From positions 1 to 13,057 of the forward strand of contig JAHELM010000022.1 of assembly GCA_024644185.1 (NCBI GenBank): a DNA stretch of 13,057 bases, written 5' to 3'. The notes beneath the pieces were generated by a model, which saw only the letters and a program-made list of their open reading frames with translations, made no database searches and was not told the origin of the DNA. Below, in pieces: positions 1 through 7,823 of this stretch. Origin of the DNA: Rhodospirillales bacterium. GTDB lineage: Bacteria; Pseudomonadota; Alphaproteobacteria; UBA8366; JADFVY01. Made by a program: the position numbers and the translations under genes. Every line of letters begins with the position of its first letter. Within the stretch, counting starts at the first letter, position 1.

Positions 1-1
1 G

Positions 2-574
2 CTATTCATCGACGACACCCCGGCGATCAGCGTATCGACCATGCGGACCCGCTCGCGCCGCCTGAAGCGCCAGCAGGGACTGGATCTGATCATCGTCGAC
101 TATCTGCAATTGCTGCAGGGTTCACCCGGACGGCGGCAGGAAAACCGGGTACAGGAAATCTCGGAGATCACGCGCGGCCTGAAGACACTGTCGAAGGAGT
201 TGGCGGTTCCGGTGATCGCGCTGTCGCAGCTCAGCCGTCAGGTCGAGAACCGTGAAGACAAGCGCCCGCAGCTTGCCGATCTTCGCGAGTCAGGCTCGAT
301 CGAGCAGGACGCTGACGTTGTCATGTTCATCTTCCGCGAGGAGTATTATCTGGAGAAGGCCGAGCCGATCCGCGGCGTCGACGAGAAATCGGACAAGTTC
401 GAGGAGCGGCATGCGCACTGGCAGGCACGGCGCGCCGAAGTCGCGAATACCGCCAGCGTCATCATCGCCAAGCAGCGCCACGGACCGGTCGGCACCATCG
501 ACCTGTATTTCGACGGCGCGCTGACCCGGTTCGGCGACCTGGACCGGCAGCATGGCGGCGACGACGGACTCTAA
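2..574 (+). CDS. dnaB: Replicative DNA helicase DnaB, C-terminal part (5' end outside window)
   Basis: Hexameric ATP-driven helicase that unwinds DNA at the replication fork. The frame is open from base 2 and ends at TAA 572-574, giving 190 visible residues of the RecA-like motor domain; the N-terminal domain and Walker A lie to the left of the window. Visible motifs are FIDDTPAISVS at the left edge, Walker B in LDLIIVDYLQLL (fragment residues 27-38), the conserved QLSRQVENREDKRPQLADLR segment, and SIEQDADVVMFIFREEYY, which resembles helicase motif 4. The segment after REEYY, with KFEERHAHWQARRAEVANTA and then AKQRHGPVGTIDLYFD, is the longer form I associate with alphaproteobacterial DnaB. 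The downstream spacer to alr is 69 bases and contains a stem-loop. The family assignment is secure; only truncation limits it. Confidence 0.95.
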   Translation, partial: LFIDDTPAISVSTMRTRSRRLKRQQGLDLIIVDYLQLLQGSPGRRQENRVQEISEITRGLKTLSKELAVPVIALSQLSRQVENREDKRPQLADLRESGSIEQDADVVMFIFREEYYLEKAEPIRGVDEKSDKFEERHAHWQARRAEVANTASVIIAKQRHGPVGTIDLYFDGALTRFGDLDRQHGGDDGL

Positions 575-585
575 AACAGGATCCA

Positions 586-620
586 TGCAAACGGGCTCGC
601 GTCTCGCGATGCCGTTTGCA
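586..620 (+). promoter_or_regulatory. Stem-loop between dnaB and alr
   Basis: A perfect 9-bp inverted repeat, TGCAAACGG (586-594) with CCGTTTGCA (612-620), encloses a second possible 5-bp stem, TCGCG (597-601) with CGCGA (605-609). It begins 12 bases after the dnaB stop and ends 23 bases before the alr ATG. The bases after it (GGGGATATTG) have no T-run, so it is not a standard intrinsic terminator. It could be a weak or Rho-assisted terminator, an mRNA processing or stability element, or a protein-binding dyad. Confidence 0.45.
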
Positions 621-643
621 GGGGATATTGCGTTGGGCCGCCG

Positions 644-1759
644 ATGACGCAAATCGCCGAAACAGGCCCCGTACACGGTGGCGGCGTGCTGACCGTGGAT
701 CTGGACGCCATTGCGGCCAATTATAGCATTCTGGCCGGCCACGCGCCCGGCTGCGAGGCGGCCGCCGCGGTCAAGGCCGACGGCTATGGGCTGGGGCTGG
801 GTCCGGTTGCGCGCACACTCTGGGCCGCCGGGTGCCGCAGTTTTTTCGTGGCCACGGCGGATGAGGGTATCGCGCTGCGCGCCCTGCTGAACCAGGCGAC
901 GATCGCCGTGCTCAGCGGCCTGATCGCCGCGCCCTTGGGGCTGTTCCGCGAATACCGGCTGCTGCCCGTGCTCAACGATCTCGGGCAGGTCGCCACCTGG
1001 GCGCAATATTGCCGCGACACCGGGACCTTGCCGGCGGCCCTGCATCTCGATACCGGCATGGCGCGGCTTGGCCTGACCCCGGCCGAGACAGCCACCCTGG
1101 CGGCCGAACCGAACCGGTTGGACGGCTTCGACCTGCGCTGGATCGTCAGCCACCTGGCCTGCGCCGACCAGCCGGAACACCCGCTCAACGCCGTCCAGCA
1201 CGACGCATTTGCCGGGGCGCTGGCGCGGCTGAAGCCGGCACCCGCCAGCCTGGCCGCGTCATCCGGAATTTTCCTCGGTCCGGACTGGCATTTCGACATG
1301 GTTCGCCCCGGCGCCGCGCTGTATGGCCTTGCGCCGCAAGCCGGACGCCCGAACCCGATGCGACCAGTGGTTCAATTGCAGGTAAAAATCCTGCAAATCC
1401 GCGACGTTGACACCCCCCAGACCGTTGGATATGGTGCCGCGCACCGCTTCGCCGTGCCGGCCCGCGTGGCCACCGTGGCGGCTGGCTATGCGGATGGCTG
1501 TCTGCGCAGTCTCAGCGGGCGGGGAACCGCCCATATCGGCGATATCGCCGTTCCCCTTGTGGGCCGAGTGTCGATGGATCTGATGACCCTGGATGTGACT
1601 CAGGCCCCGGCGGCCAGACCTGGCGACATGATCGACCTGATTGGGCCGAATCAGGATGTGGATGCCCTGGCCGCCCGGGCCGGAACGATCGGATACGAAA
1701 TTCTGACCGCGCTGGGCCGCCGCTATCGCCGCCGCTATCTGGGCGGGGGCGCGTCGTGA
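644..1759 (+). CDS. alr: Alanine racemase (PLP-dependent)
   Basis: Interconverts L- and D-alanine in the cytoplasm, supplying D-Ala for peptidoglycan. At 371 residues it is typical of the fold-type III family. The PLP-binding lysine is K44 in AVKADGYGLG. The barrel motifs LHLDTGMARLG (133-143) and RPGAALYG (221-228) follow. The C-terminal domain carries the catalytic tyrosine Y263 in VGYGAAHRF and the motif GRVSMDLMTLDV (307-318), and ends with the family signature TIGYEILTALGRRYRRRY. The ATG at 644 gives a normal N-terminus, but its Shine-Dalgarno is poor (AGGGGAT lies about 18 bases upstream), so a nearby alternative start cannot be excluded. The stop overlaps the GTG of mlaE by 4 bases, indicating coupling. 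Whether it is the biosynthetic or a catabolic racemase cannot be told from sequence; its place in a housekeeping run favours biosynthesis. Confidence 0.95.
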   Translation: MTQIAETGPVHGGGVLTVDLDAIAANYSILAGHAPGCEAAAAVKADGYGLGLGPVARTLWAAGCRSFFVATADEGIALRALLNQATIAVLSGLIAAPLGLFREYRLLPVLNDLGQVATWAQYCRDTGTLPAALHLDTGMARLGLTPAETATLAAEPNRLDGFDLRWIVSHLACADQPEHPLNAVQHDAFAGALARLKPAPASLAASSGIFLGPDWHFDMVRPGAALYGLAPQAGRPNPMRPVVQLQVKILQIRDVDTPQTVGYGAAHRFAVPARVATVAAGYADGCLRSLSGRGTAHIGDIAVPLVGRVSMDLMTLDVTQAPAARPGDMIDLIGPNQDVDALAARAGTIGYEILTALGRRYRRRYLGGGAS

Positions 1760-2529
1760 ACCCGCTGCGCCCGATCGGCGCCGCCTTCCTGCGTTTCCTG
1801 GAAGCAACCGGGCGGTTGTCGGAGTTCACCGCGGTTGCCGTCTCGCACTGCGTGCGGCCACCCTTCTACTTTCGGCTGCTGCTGCGGCAGATGATCGAGA
1901 TCGGCTACTACTCGCTGCCCGTCGTAGGACTCACCACGCTGTTTACCGGCATGGTGCTGGCACTGCAAAGCTACACCGGATTTTCCCGGTTTTCCGCCCA
2001 GGGCGCCCTGCCCTATGTCGTTGTGCTTTCCATGACGCGGGAACTGGCTCCGGTCCTGGCCGGGCTGATGGTGGCCGGGCGTATTGGCGCGGCGATGGCG
2101 GCCGAAATCGGCACCATGCGTGTCACCGAACAGATCGACGCGCTGGCCACCCTGTCGACCAATCCGCATAAATACCTGATCGCGCCCCGGCTGATCGCCG
2201 GGCTGACAATGCTTCCCCTGCTGGTGCTGGTGGGCGACGTGATCGGCGTCTTCGGCGGCTATGTCATCAGCATCTACAAGCTGGGCTTCAACCCGGGTAT
2301 CTATCTTAAGAGCACCTGGCAACATCTGGAATTCATGGATGTATTCTCGGGCGTGGTGAAGGCCGCCGTGTTCGGCTTCATCGTCGCGCTGATGGGCTGC
2401 TACAACGGATACCATAGCCGCGGCGGCGCGCAGGGCGTCGGCGCGGCGACGACCAATGCCGTCGTCTCGGCCTCGATCATGATCCTGATTTCCAACTACA
2501 TCATCACCGAACTGTTCTTCGCCAAATGA
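1756..2529 (+). CDS. mlaE: MlaE-family ABC transporter permease
   Basis: Inner-membrane permease of the MlaFEDB-type (Ttg2B/Trigalactosyldiacylglycerol1-like) lipid transporter, which moves phospholipids between inner and outer membranes and helps keep outer-membrane lipid asymmetry. At 257 residues it has the usual length. The hallmark block runs from RELAPVLAGLMVAGR (95-109) through GAAMAAEIGTMRVTEQIDAL (111-130). A second conserved block is GCYNGYHSRGGAQGVGAATT (214-233), before the last hydrophobic segment. Several hydrophobic stretches are visible (about 52-72, 86-110, 145-175, 198-217, 234-252). The start is GTG 1756, inside the alr stop (GTGA). It has no convincing Shine-Dalgarno, so translation probably depends on coupling. 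The stop overlaps mlaF (ATGA). No mlaD, mlaC or mlaB follows; these partners must be elsewhere. Confidence 0.92.
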   Translation: MNPLRPIGAAFLRFLEATGRLSEFTAVAVSHCVRPPFYFRLLLRQMIEIGYYSLPVVGLTTLFTGMVLALQSYTGFSRFSAQGALPYVVVLSMTRELAPVLAGLMVAGRIGAAMAAEIGTMRVTEQIDALATLSTNPHKYLIAPRLIAGLTMLPLLVLVGDVIGVFGGYVISIYKLGFNPGIYLKSTWQHLEFMDVFSGVVKAAVFGFIVALMGCYNGYHSRGGAQGVGAATTNAVVSASIMILISNYIITELFFAK

Positions 2530-3314
2530 GCGCACCGTCCAACCCCGTGCCGAAGATTCGCATCCGCAACCTGTGCAAGCGGTTCGGCAGCAACGTCGTG
2601 CTCGACGGGGTCGATCTGGATATCGCGACCGGCGAGTCAGTGGTGGTGATCGGGGGGTCCGGATCCGGAAAGTCGGTCTTGCTCAAATGCATTCTCGGCC
2701 TGCTGGAGCCGGATGACGGAATCATCGAGGTGGACGGGCTGTCGGCAATCGGGTTGGGCGCCGGCGAGCGCGAAGCGGTGAACCGGAAATTCGGTATGCT
2801 GTTCCAGAGCGCCGCCCTGTTCGACAGCTTGAAGGTTTGGGAAAACGTGGCGTTCGGCCTGATCCAGGGTGGCCGCATGGACCGCATCCAGGCGCGTGAA
2901 ATCGCCTTCGCGAAACTGGCCGATGTCGGCTTGAAGGCCGAGGTCGGCGAACTTTGGCCGGCGGAACTGTCCGGCGGCATGAAGAAGCGGGTCGGCCTGG
3001 CACGCGCCATCGCCACCACGCCCGAAATCGTCTTCTTCGACGAGCCGACCACCGGCCTCGACCCGATCATGAGCGATGTCATCAACGACCTGATTGCCAA
3101 ATGCGTCCGCGAGCTGGGCGCGACAGCGCTTTCGATCACCCATGACATGGCAAGCGCGCGAAAGATTTCCGATCGCATCGCCATGCTGTACAAGGGGCGC
3201 ATCGTCTGGAACGGGCCGACCGCCGAGATCGATCGTTCCGGCAACGACTATGTCGACCAGTTCATCCATGGCCGGGCAGAGGGTCCGATCCGCATGGAAG
3301 TCCGCGCACCGTGA
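2526..3314 (+). CDS. mlaF: MlaF-family ABC transporter ATP-binding protein
   Basis: Cytoplasmic ATPase that should pair with the upstream MlaE permease to drive phospholipid transport. It has 262 residues. ATPase motifs in order are Walker A GGSGSGKS (43-50), Q-loop Q94 in MLFQSAALFDSL, signature LSGGM (148-152, in the MlaF-like form LSGGMKKRVGLARAI), Walker B IVFFDEP with catalytic E173, D-loop TTGLDP (175-180) and switch H206 in SITHDM. The C-terminus DYVDQFIHGRAEGPI resembles the short MlaF tail that contacts neighbouring subunits. The start ATG at 2526 overlaps the mlaE TGA and has no Shine-Dalgarno, which again fits coupling. A 51-base spacer separates it from radA. Confidence in the family is high; that the substrate is phospholipid is inferred from the family. 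Confidence 0.92.
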   Translation: MSAPSNPVPKIRIRNLCKRFGSNVVLDGVDLDIATGESVVVIGGSGSGKSVLLKCILGLLEPDDGIIEVDGLSAIGLGAGEREAVNRKFGMLFQSAALFDSLKVWENVAFGLIQGGRMDRIQAREIAFAKLADVGLKAEVGELWPAELSGGMKKRVGLARAIATTPEIVFFDEPTTGLDPIMSDVINDLIAKCVRELGATALSITHDMASARKISDRIAMLYKGRIVWNGPTAEIDRSGNDYVDQFIHGRAEGPIRMEVRAP

Positions 3315-3365
3315 CCGGAACGGAATCGGCCGCGTCATCGCTACAGCAGGAGATCCACGCCTGAC

Positions 3366-4805
3366 ATGGCCCGCAAGGATACGCGATACGTTTGCCAGGC
3401 CTGCGGCGCGGTGCATCCGCGCTGGGGCGGCAAATGCGATGCCTGCGGCGAATGGAACAGCATCGTCGAGGAGGTCGCGGAGTCGGCTCTCCCCGGAGCC
3501 AAGGGCGCGGCGCGCAAGCGTTCCGCGGGCGGGCGCGCGCTCGAACTGGTGGCGCTGGACGGCAAGGCGCAGATACTGCCCCGCCGGACCACCGGGATCG
3601 GCGAATTCGACCGGGTCGTCGGCGGCGGCCTGGTACCCGGTTCGGCCGTGTTGATCGGCGGCGACCCCGGGATCGGCAAGTCCACCTTGCTGTTGCAGGC
3701 GGCCGCCGCCCTGGCCGGCGGCGCGCGTACCGCCTATGTCTCGGGCGAGGAGTCGATCGATCAGGTCCGTATGCGCGCCCAGCGGCTTGGGGTCGAGGCG
3801 GCGCCCGTTGGCCTGGCCGCGGCAACCGATCTGAACGAAATTCTGGCGACGCTGAACGGGCCGGATGGGCCGGATGTGGTGGTCATCGATTCGATTCAGA
3901 CGATCTATGCCGACGCCCTGGATTCCGCGCCCGGCACGGTGGCCCAGGTCCGTGCCTGCGCGCAGGAATTGATCCGCGCCGCAAAGCGCCGGGGCTTCAC
4001 GCTGCTGCTGGTCGGCCATGTCACCAAGGAAGGCACCATCGCCGGGCCGCGCGTGCTGGAGCACATGGTCGACACGGTGCTGTATTTCGAGGGCGAACGC
4101 GGCCACCAGTTCCGCATCCTGCGGGCGGTGAAGAACCGCTTCGGCCCGACCGACGAAATCGGCGTCTTCGAGATGACCGGCGGCGGGCTGGCCGAGGTCG
4201 CCAACCCCTCGCAATTGTTTCTGTCGGATCGCGAGGAACCGGTTTCCGGCGCCGCGGTCTTTGCCGGAATCGAAGGATCGCGGCCAATGCTGGTCGAAAT
4301 CCAGGCGCTGGTGGCGCCGTCGCCGCTGGGCACGCCGCGCCGCGCCGTCGTCGGCTGGGACAGCAACCGCCTGTCGATGGTTCTGGCGGTTCTGGAAGCG
4401 CGCGCGGGGGTTCACTTTTCCGGCAACGATGTCTATCTGAACGTAGCCGGCGGCCTGCGGATCGGTGAGCCGGCGGCGGATCTGGCGGTCGCGGCGGCGC
4501 TGGTTTCGTCGCTGACCGGCCAACCGGTGCCGGCCGGCAGCGTCGTCTTCGGCGAGATCGGCCTGTCCGGGGAGGTTCGCCCGGTGGCGCAGGCGGAAGC
4601 CAGGCTTAAGGAGGCCGGCAAGCTGGGATTCCGGCGGGCGCTGACACCGCCATTGCGCAAGTCGGCGGGCGATAGCCGGGCGGCGTCGCCGGAGGCACGG
4701 GGATTGCAGGTCCGTGCGCTGGCCGATGTCGGCGAACTTGCGGCATTGTTCATGGACGGTGGCGGGGCCGCGCGGACCCCACGGATCAAGGGAGTTGAGG
4801 GGTGA
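3366..4805 (+). CDS. radA: DNA repair protein RadA/Sms
   Basis: RecA-like DnaB-type ATPase that promotes branch migration and processing of recombination intermediates. Its 479 residues are close to the family norm. An N-terminal zinc finger has C10, C13, C24 and C27 (CQACG...CDACG). Walker A is GGDPGIGKST (98-107), Walker B VVVIDS (171-176), and the RadA-specific KNRFG motif is at 256-260. The C-terminal Lon-protease-like domain includes PSPLGTPRRAVVGWDSNRL (318-336) and GEIGLSGEVRPVAQAEARL (396-414); the protease serine is not expected to be active in RadA. AGGAGA at 3348-3353 is 12 bases from the ATG, a slightly long spacing. The stop overlaps the GTG of the next gene (GTGA 4802-4805). The C-terminal tail after about residue 430 is low-complexity and probably flexible. 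Confidence 0.95.
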   Translation: MARKDTRYVCQACGAVHPRWGGKCDACGEWNSIVEEVAESALPGAKGAARKRSAGGRALELVALDGKAQILPRRTTGIGEFDRVVGGGLVPGSAVLIGGDPGIGKSTLLLQAAAALAGGARTAYVSGEESIDQVRMRAQRLGVEAAPVGLAAATDLNEILATLNGPDGPDVVVIDSIQTIYADALDSAPGTVAQVRACAQELIRAAKRRGFTLLLVGHVTKEGTIAGPRVLEHMVDTVLYFEGERGHQFRILRAVKNRFGPTDEIGVFEMTGGGLAEVANPSQLFLSDREEPVSGAAVFAGIEGSRPMLVEIQALVAPSPLGTPRRAVVGWDSNRLSMVLAVLEARAGVHFSGNDVYLNVAGGLRIGEPAADLAVAAALVSSLTGQPVPAGSVVFGEIGLSGEVRPVAQAEARLKEAGKLGFRRALTPPLRKSAGDSRAASPEARGLQVRALADVGELAALFMDGGGAARTPRIKGVEG

Positions 4806-5527
4806 TCGTCGACGTTTTCGTCGCTGGCATATTGCTGGTTTCAGGAATCCTGGCGTTCTTCCGGGGTTTCGTGCGCGAGACACTGACTGTCGCCGGCTGG
4901 ATCGGCGCCGCCCTGGCGACGTATTACGGCTATGCGCCGGTGCGGCCGGCGTTCGCCAGCGTCATCTCGTCCGACCTGATCGCCGATGGCGCCACGATCG
5001 GGACGCTGTTTCTGGTTTCCCTGGTGATATTGACCGTCCTCACCCATATCGTTTCCGGCAAGGTGCGCGGCAGCGCCCTGGGCCAGTTGGACAGCGCGCT
5101 GGGTTTCGTCTTCGGGGCCCTGCGCGGCGTGGTGTTGATCGCTCTGGCCTATCTCGGCGCGACTGTGTTCTGGGACGAGTCGGACTTTCCGGTATCGGTC
5201 GTCGAGGCGAAGACGCTGCCCCTGGTCCGGGTCAGCGCCGATCTTCTGAGCCGGCTGATCCCCGAAGACGCCCTGCCCGCCCGCCACGATGTCGAGAACA
5301 GGGTCAACGGCGCCGTCAACAACGCGGTGCAGGGGCTGGCAACGGACAAGCTGGACGAGATGGTCAAGGAAGTCGAAGCCGAGGAACGGCTGCGTCGCCT
5401 GACCCAGCCGCAGCCCGAGCAGCCGCCCGCGGCAGAGCAGCCGGCGCCCGATCAACCCGTGCCGCCGCCCAGCTATCCCGACCCGCAGCGCCAGGAAATG
5501 CAGCGACTGATCGAGACCACCCAATGA
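4802..5527 (+). CDS. cvpA: CvpA family inner-membrane protein
   Basis: Membrane protein of the CvpA family, named for a role in colicin V production and often found next to purF; its biochemical role is unsettled. It has 241 residues, with four hydrophobic segments at about 3-20, 29-45, 64-85 and 99-122. Typical family landmarks are FFRGFVRE (19-26), GWIGA (32-36) and the DSALGFVFGALRGVV stretch (97-111). After about residue 180 comes a charged helix and then a long Pro/Gln-rich tail (QPQPEQPPAAEQPAPDQPVP) that is presumably cytoplasmic or disordered. The GTG start at 4802 is preceded by GGGAG (4790-4794) and overlaps the radA stop. The stop overlaps purF (ATGA). The order cvpA-purF is the same as in E. 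coli, which supports the call. Confidence 0.88.
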   Translation: MIVDVFVAGILLVSGILAFFRGFVRETLTVAGWIGAALATYYGYAPVRPAFASVISSDLIADGATIGTLFLVSLVILTVLTHIVSGKVRGSALGQLDSALGFVFGALRGVVLIALAYLGATVFWDESDFPVSVVEAKTLPLVRVSADLLSRLIPEDALPARHDVENRVNGAVNNAVQGLATDKLDEMVKEVEAEERLRRLTQPQPEQPPAAEQPAPDQPVPPPSYPDPQRQEMQRLIETTQ

Positions 5528-7011
5528 CCCAACGAACCGGGGATACCGCGCCAGTGATTGCCACCACCAATCCCTACGACGACGACCATCTGCGCGAGGA
5601 ATGCGCGGTCTTTGGCATTTACGGCCATGCCGAGGCCGGGGCGCATACCGCGCTGGGGCTGCATGCATTGCAGCATCGAGGCCAGGAGGCGGCGGGAATC
5701 GTCACCTATGACGAACCGCAGTTCAACGCCCATCGCGGCCTCGGCCTGGTTGGCGAAATCTTTGCCGATGGCAGGGTTATCGCGCGGCTGAAGGGGCAGT
5801 CCGCGGTTGGCCATACCCGCTATTCGACCACCGGGGCACCGCTGCTGCGCAATGTGCAGCCGCTGTTCGCCGAATTCGAGTTCGGCGGCCTGGCCATTGC
5901 CCATAACGGAAATCTGACCAATGCGCGCATTCTGCGCAGCGAGATGATCCGCCGCGGCTCGCTGTTCCAGTCGACCACCGACACGGAAATATTCAATCAT
6001 CTGATCGCGTCCGGTCGGGGCGGCATACTGGAGCGCTTCATCGCCGCACTACGGCGCGTCGAGGGGGCGTATTCGCTGATTGCGCTGACCAAGGACGCGT
6101 TGATCGGCGTGCGCGATCCGCGTGGCGTGCGGCCGCTGCAACTGGGTCGCTTGGGCGACTCCTGGATCCTGGCATCGGAGAGCTGCGCCTTCGATATCAT
6201 CGGCGCCGCGTTCGTGCGCGACATCGAGCCCGGTGAACTGGTGGTCATCGACAAGACCGGGCTGCACAGCCATTTCCCCTTCCCGCGCATCAAGCCGCGT
6301 TTCTGCATCTTCGAGTTCATCTATTTCGCGCGTCCCGACAGCGTCGTCGAGGGAACCTCGGTCTACGACGCGCGCAAGCGCATCGGTATGGAACTGGCGC
6401 GGGAATCCCCTGTCGATGCCGACGTGATCATTCCGGTGCCCGATTCCGGTGTACCGGCGGCGCTGGGCTATGCGCAGCAATCGGGTATCCCGTTCGAGCT
6501 GGGGATCATCCGCAACCATTATGTCGGCCGCACCTTCATCGAGCCGACGGACGAGATCCGCCATCTCGGCGTGAAGCTGAAGCACAACGCCAATTCCGCC
6601 TATATCAAGGGAAAGCGTGTTGTTCTGGTTGACGATTCAATCGTCCGCGGCACCACCTCGAAGAAGATCGTCGAGATGGTGCGCAATGCCGGCGCGACCG
6701 AGGTCCACATGCGCGTTTCCAGCCCGCCGACGACGAATTCCTGCTTCTACGGCGTCGACACGCCGGAGCGTGACAAGCTGCTGGCCGCGCGCCTCGACCT
6801 GGAGGGAATCCGCGCGGCGATCGGCGCCGACAGCGTCGCCTATCTGTCGATTGACGGCCTGTATCGGGCTGTCGGCGAGAACGGCCGGAACGCCGATCAA
6901 CCGCAATATTGCGACGCGTGTTTTTCCGGCGAATATCCGATCGCGCTGACCGACCAGATGAATAGCGAAGATCCCCCGCAGCTTTCCTTGTTGAAGGAGC
7001 TTGGCCGATGA
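5524..7011 (+). CDS. purF: Amidophosphoribosyltransferase
   Basis: Catalyses the first committed step of purine synthesis: PRPP plus glutamine to 5-phosphoribosylamine. It has 495 residues from the ATG at 5524. An N-terminal propeptide of 26 residues precedes the nucleophile C27 (EECAVFGIYGH), so the enzyme is the processed Ntn-hydrolase type. The glutaminase domain shows HALQHRGQEAAGI (47-59), GHTRYST (96-102) and AHNGNL (126-131). The PRPP loop is VVLVDDSIVRGTT (366-378). C261, C407, C463 and C466 (FCIFEF, NSCFYG, YCDAC) match the four ligands of the [4Fe-4S] cluster in Bacillus-type PurF, so this is the cluster-containing form. The reading frame stays open well upstream of 5524, but that part overlaps cvpA and is Arg-rich shadow sequence. 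It overlaps cvpA by ATGA upstream and the SDR gene by ATGA downstream. Confidence 0.97.
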   Translation: MTQRTGDTAPVIATTNPYDDDHLREECAVFGIYGHAEAGAHTALGLHALQHRGQEAAGIVTYDEPQFNAHRGLGLVGEIFADGRVIARLKGQSAVGHTRYSTTGAPLLRNVQPLFAEFEFGGLAIAHNGNLTNARILRSEMIRRGSLFQSTTDTEIFNHLIASGRGGILERFIAALRRVEGAYSLIALTKDALIGVRDPRGVRPLQLGRLGDSWILASESCAFDIIGAAFVRDIEPGELVVIDKTGLHSHFPFPRIKPRFCIFEFIYFARPDSVVEGTSVYDARKRIGMELARESPVDADVIIPVPDSGVPAALGYAQQSGIPFELGIIRNHYVGRTFIEPTDEIRHLGVKLKHNANSAYIKGKRVVLVDDSIVRGTTSKKIVEMVRNAGATEVHMRVSSPPTTNSCFYGVDTPERDKLLAARLDLEGIRAAIGADSVAYLSIDGLYRAVGENGRNADQPQYCDACFSGEYPIALTDQMNSEDPPQLSLLKELGR

Positions 7012-7730
7012 CAGCGAACAAGGCCGCCAAGGGCCGGCTGGACGGGCGGATCGCGCTGATCACCGGGGCCAGTCGCGGAATCGGCGCCGCGATTGCCCGC
7101 CGCTTCGCCGCCGAGGGCGCGCATGTCGTCCTCACGGCGCGGACAGTGGGTGGCCTGGAAGAGGTCGACGATGCCATTCGCGCCGCCGGCGGCGCGGCGA
7201 CGCTGGTCCCTCAGGACATCACCGAACTGGCCAGCATCGATAAGCTGGGCGCCGCGCTCTACCAGCGGTTCGGCAAGCTGGACATACTGGTCGCCAATGC
7301 CGGATCGCTGGGCACGCTGTCTCCGGTCAGCCATATCGAGCCGAAAGTCTGGGACGAGGCCTTCGCGATCAATGTCACGGCGAATTACCGGCTGATCCGC
7401 AGCATGGAGCCGCTGCTGCGCCAGTCCGACGCGGGCCGCGCCATATTCGTGACCACCGGCGCCACCCGCGCGCCGCGGCCCTATTGGGGCGTCTATGGCG
7501 CGTCGAAGATCGCGCTGGAACACATCGTGCGCACCTGGGCCGCCGAAATCGTCAAGACCCCGATCCGCGTCAATCTGGTCAATCCGGGGCCGATCCGCAC
7601 TGCCATGCGCGCCAAGGCCTTCCCGGGCGAGGATCCGAAGACCCTGCGCCATCCCGACGAAATCGCCGGCACCTTTGTCGACCTGGCGGAGACGGCCTGT
7701 AGCCGGCACGGCGAAATCGTCGACGCCTGA
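7008..7730 (+). CDS. SDR family NAD(P)-dependent oxidoreductase (YciK-like)
   Basis: Short-chain dehydrogenase of unknown substrate, 240 residues, presumably cytoplasmic. The Rossmann nucleotide site is TGASRGIG (19-26), the structural NAG motif is at 97-99, and the active site is Y163-x-x-x-K167 (YGASK). The position 13 residues before the tyrosine, normally the catalytic serine, is T150 in FVTTGATR, a conservative but unusual change. The 20 residues after K167 and VNPGPIRTAMRAKAFPGEDP (191-210) follow the usual layout, and the ending KTLRHPDEIAGTFVDLAE resembles the YciK-like SDRs often found behind purF in alphaproteobacteria. AAGGAG at 6994-6999 is well placed for the ATG at 7008, which overlaps the purF stop. 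It is the last gene of the plus-strand run. The family is certain, the substrate is not known. Confidence 0.9.
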   Translation: MTANKAAKGRLDGRIALITGASRGIGAAIARRFAAEGAHVVLTARTVGGLEEVDDAIRAAGGAATLVPQDITELASIDKLGAALYQRFGKLDILVANAGSLGTLSPVSHIEPKVWDEAFAINVTANYRLIRSMEPLLRQSDAGRAIFVTTGATRAPRPYWGVYGASKIALEHIVRTWAAEIVKTPIRVNLVNPGPIRTAMRAKAFPGEDPKTLRHPDEIAGTFVDLAETACSRHGEIVDA

Positions 7731-7731
7731 T

Positions 7732-7750
7732 CGGCCTCACCGCGAGGCCG
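7732..7750 (+). terminator. Possible terminator hairpin after the SDR gene
   Basis: CGGCCTC (7732-7738) pairs perfectly with GAGGCCG (7744-7750) around a 5-base loop, starting one base after the SDR stop codon. There is no T-run afterwards, so it is not a textbook intrinsic terminator. Its position at the end of the plus-strand run, in a 93-base gap between convergent genes, favours a role in ending or stabilising that transcript. A second short dyad, CCGCG (7783-7787) with CGCGG (7795-7799), lies between this and the der stop and could serve the opposite strand, but also has no T-run. Confidence 0.35.
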
Positions 7751-7823
7751 GACAATGCCGGACGCCTGAAACACCAGTATTTCCGCGATTTTCCCGCGGT
7801 CTTTCTGCCCGCGATCGCCGATT

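Noticed and set aside
2637..4883. Long open frame on the minus strand (748 codons) opposite mlaF and radA
   Set aside because: It lies wholly antisense to two well-supported genes, is Arg/Gln/Asp-rich low-quality sequence and shows no recognisable domain; typical of GC-rich DNA.
4714..5523. In-frame upstream extension of purF
   Set aside because: It is Arg/Gly-rich and overlaps cvpA in another frame; the propeptide and catalytic C27 fit the ATG at 5524.
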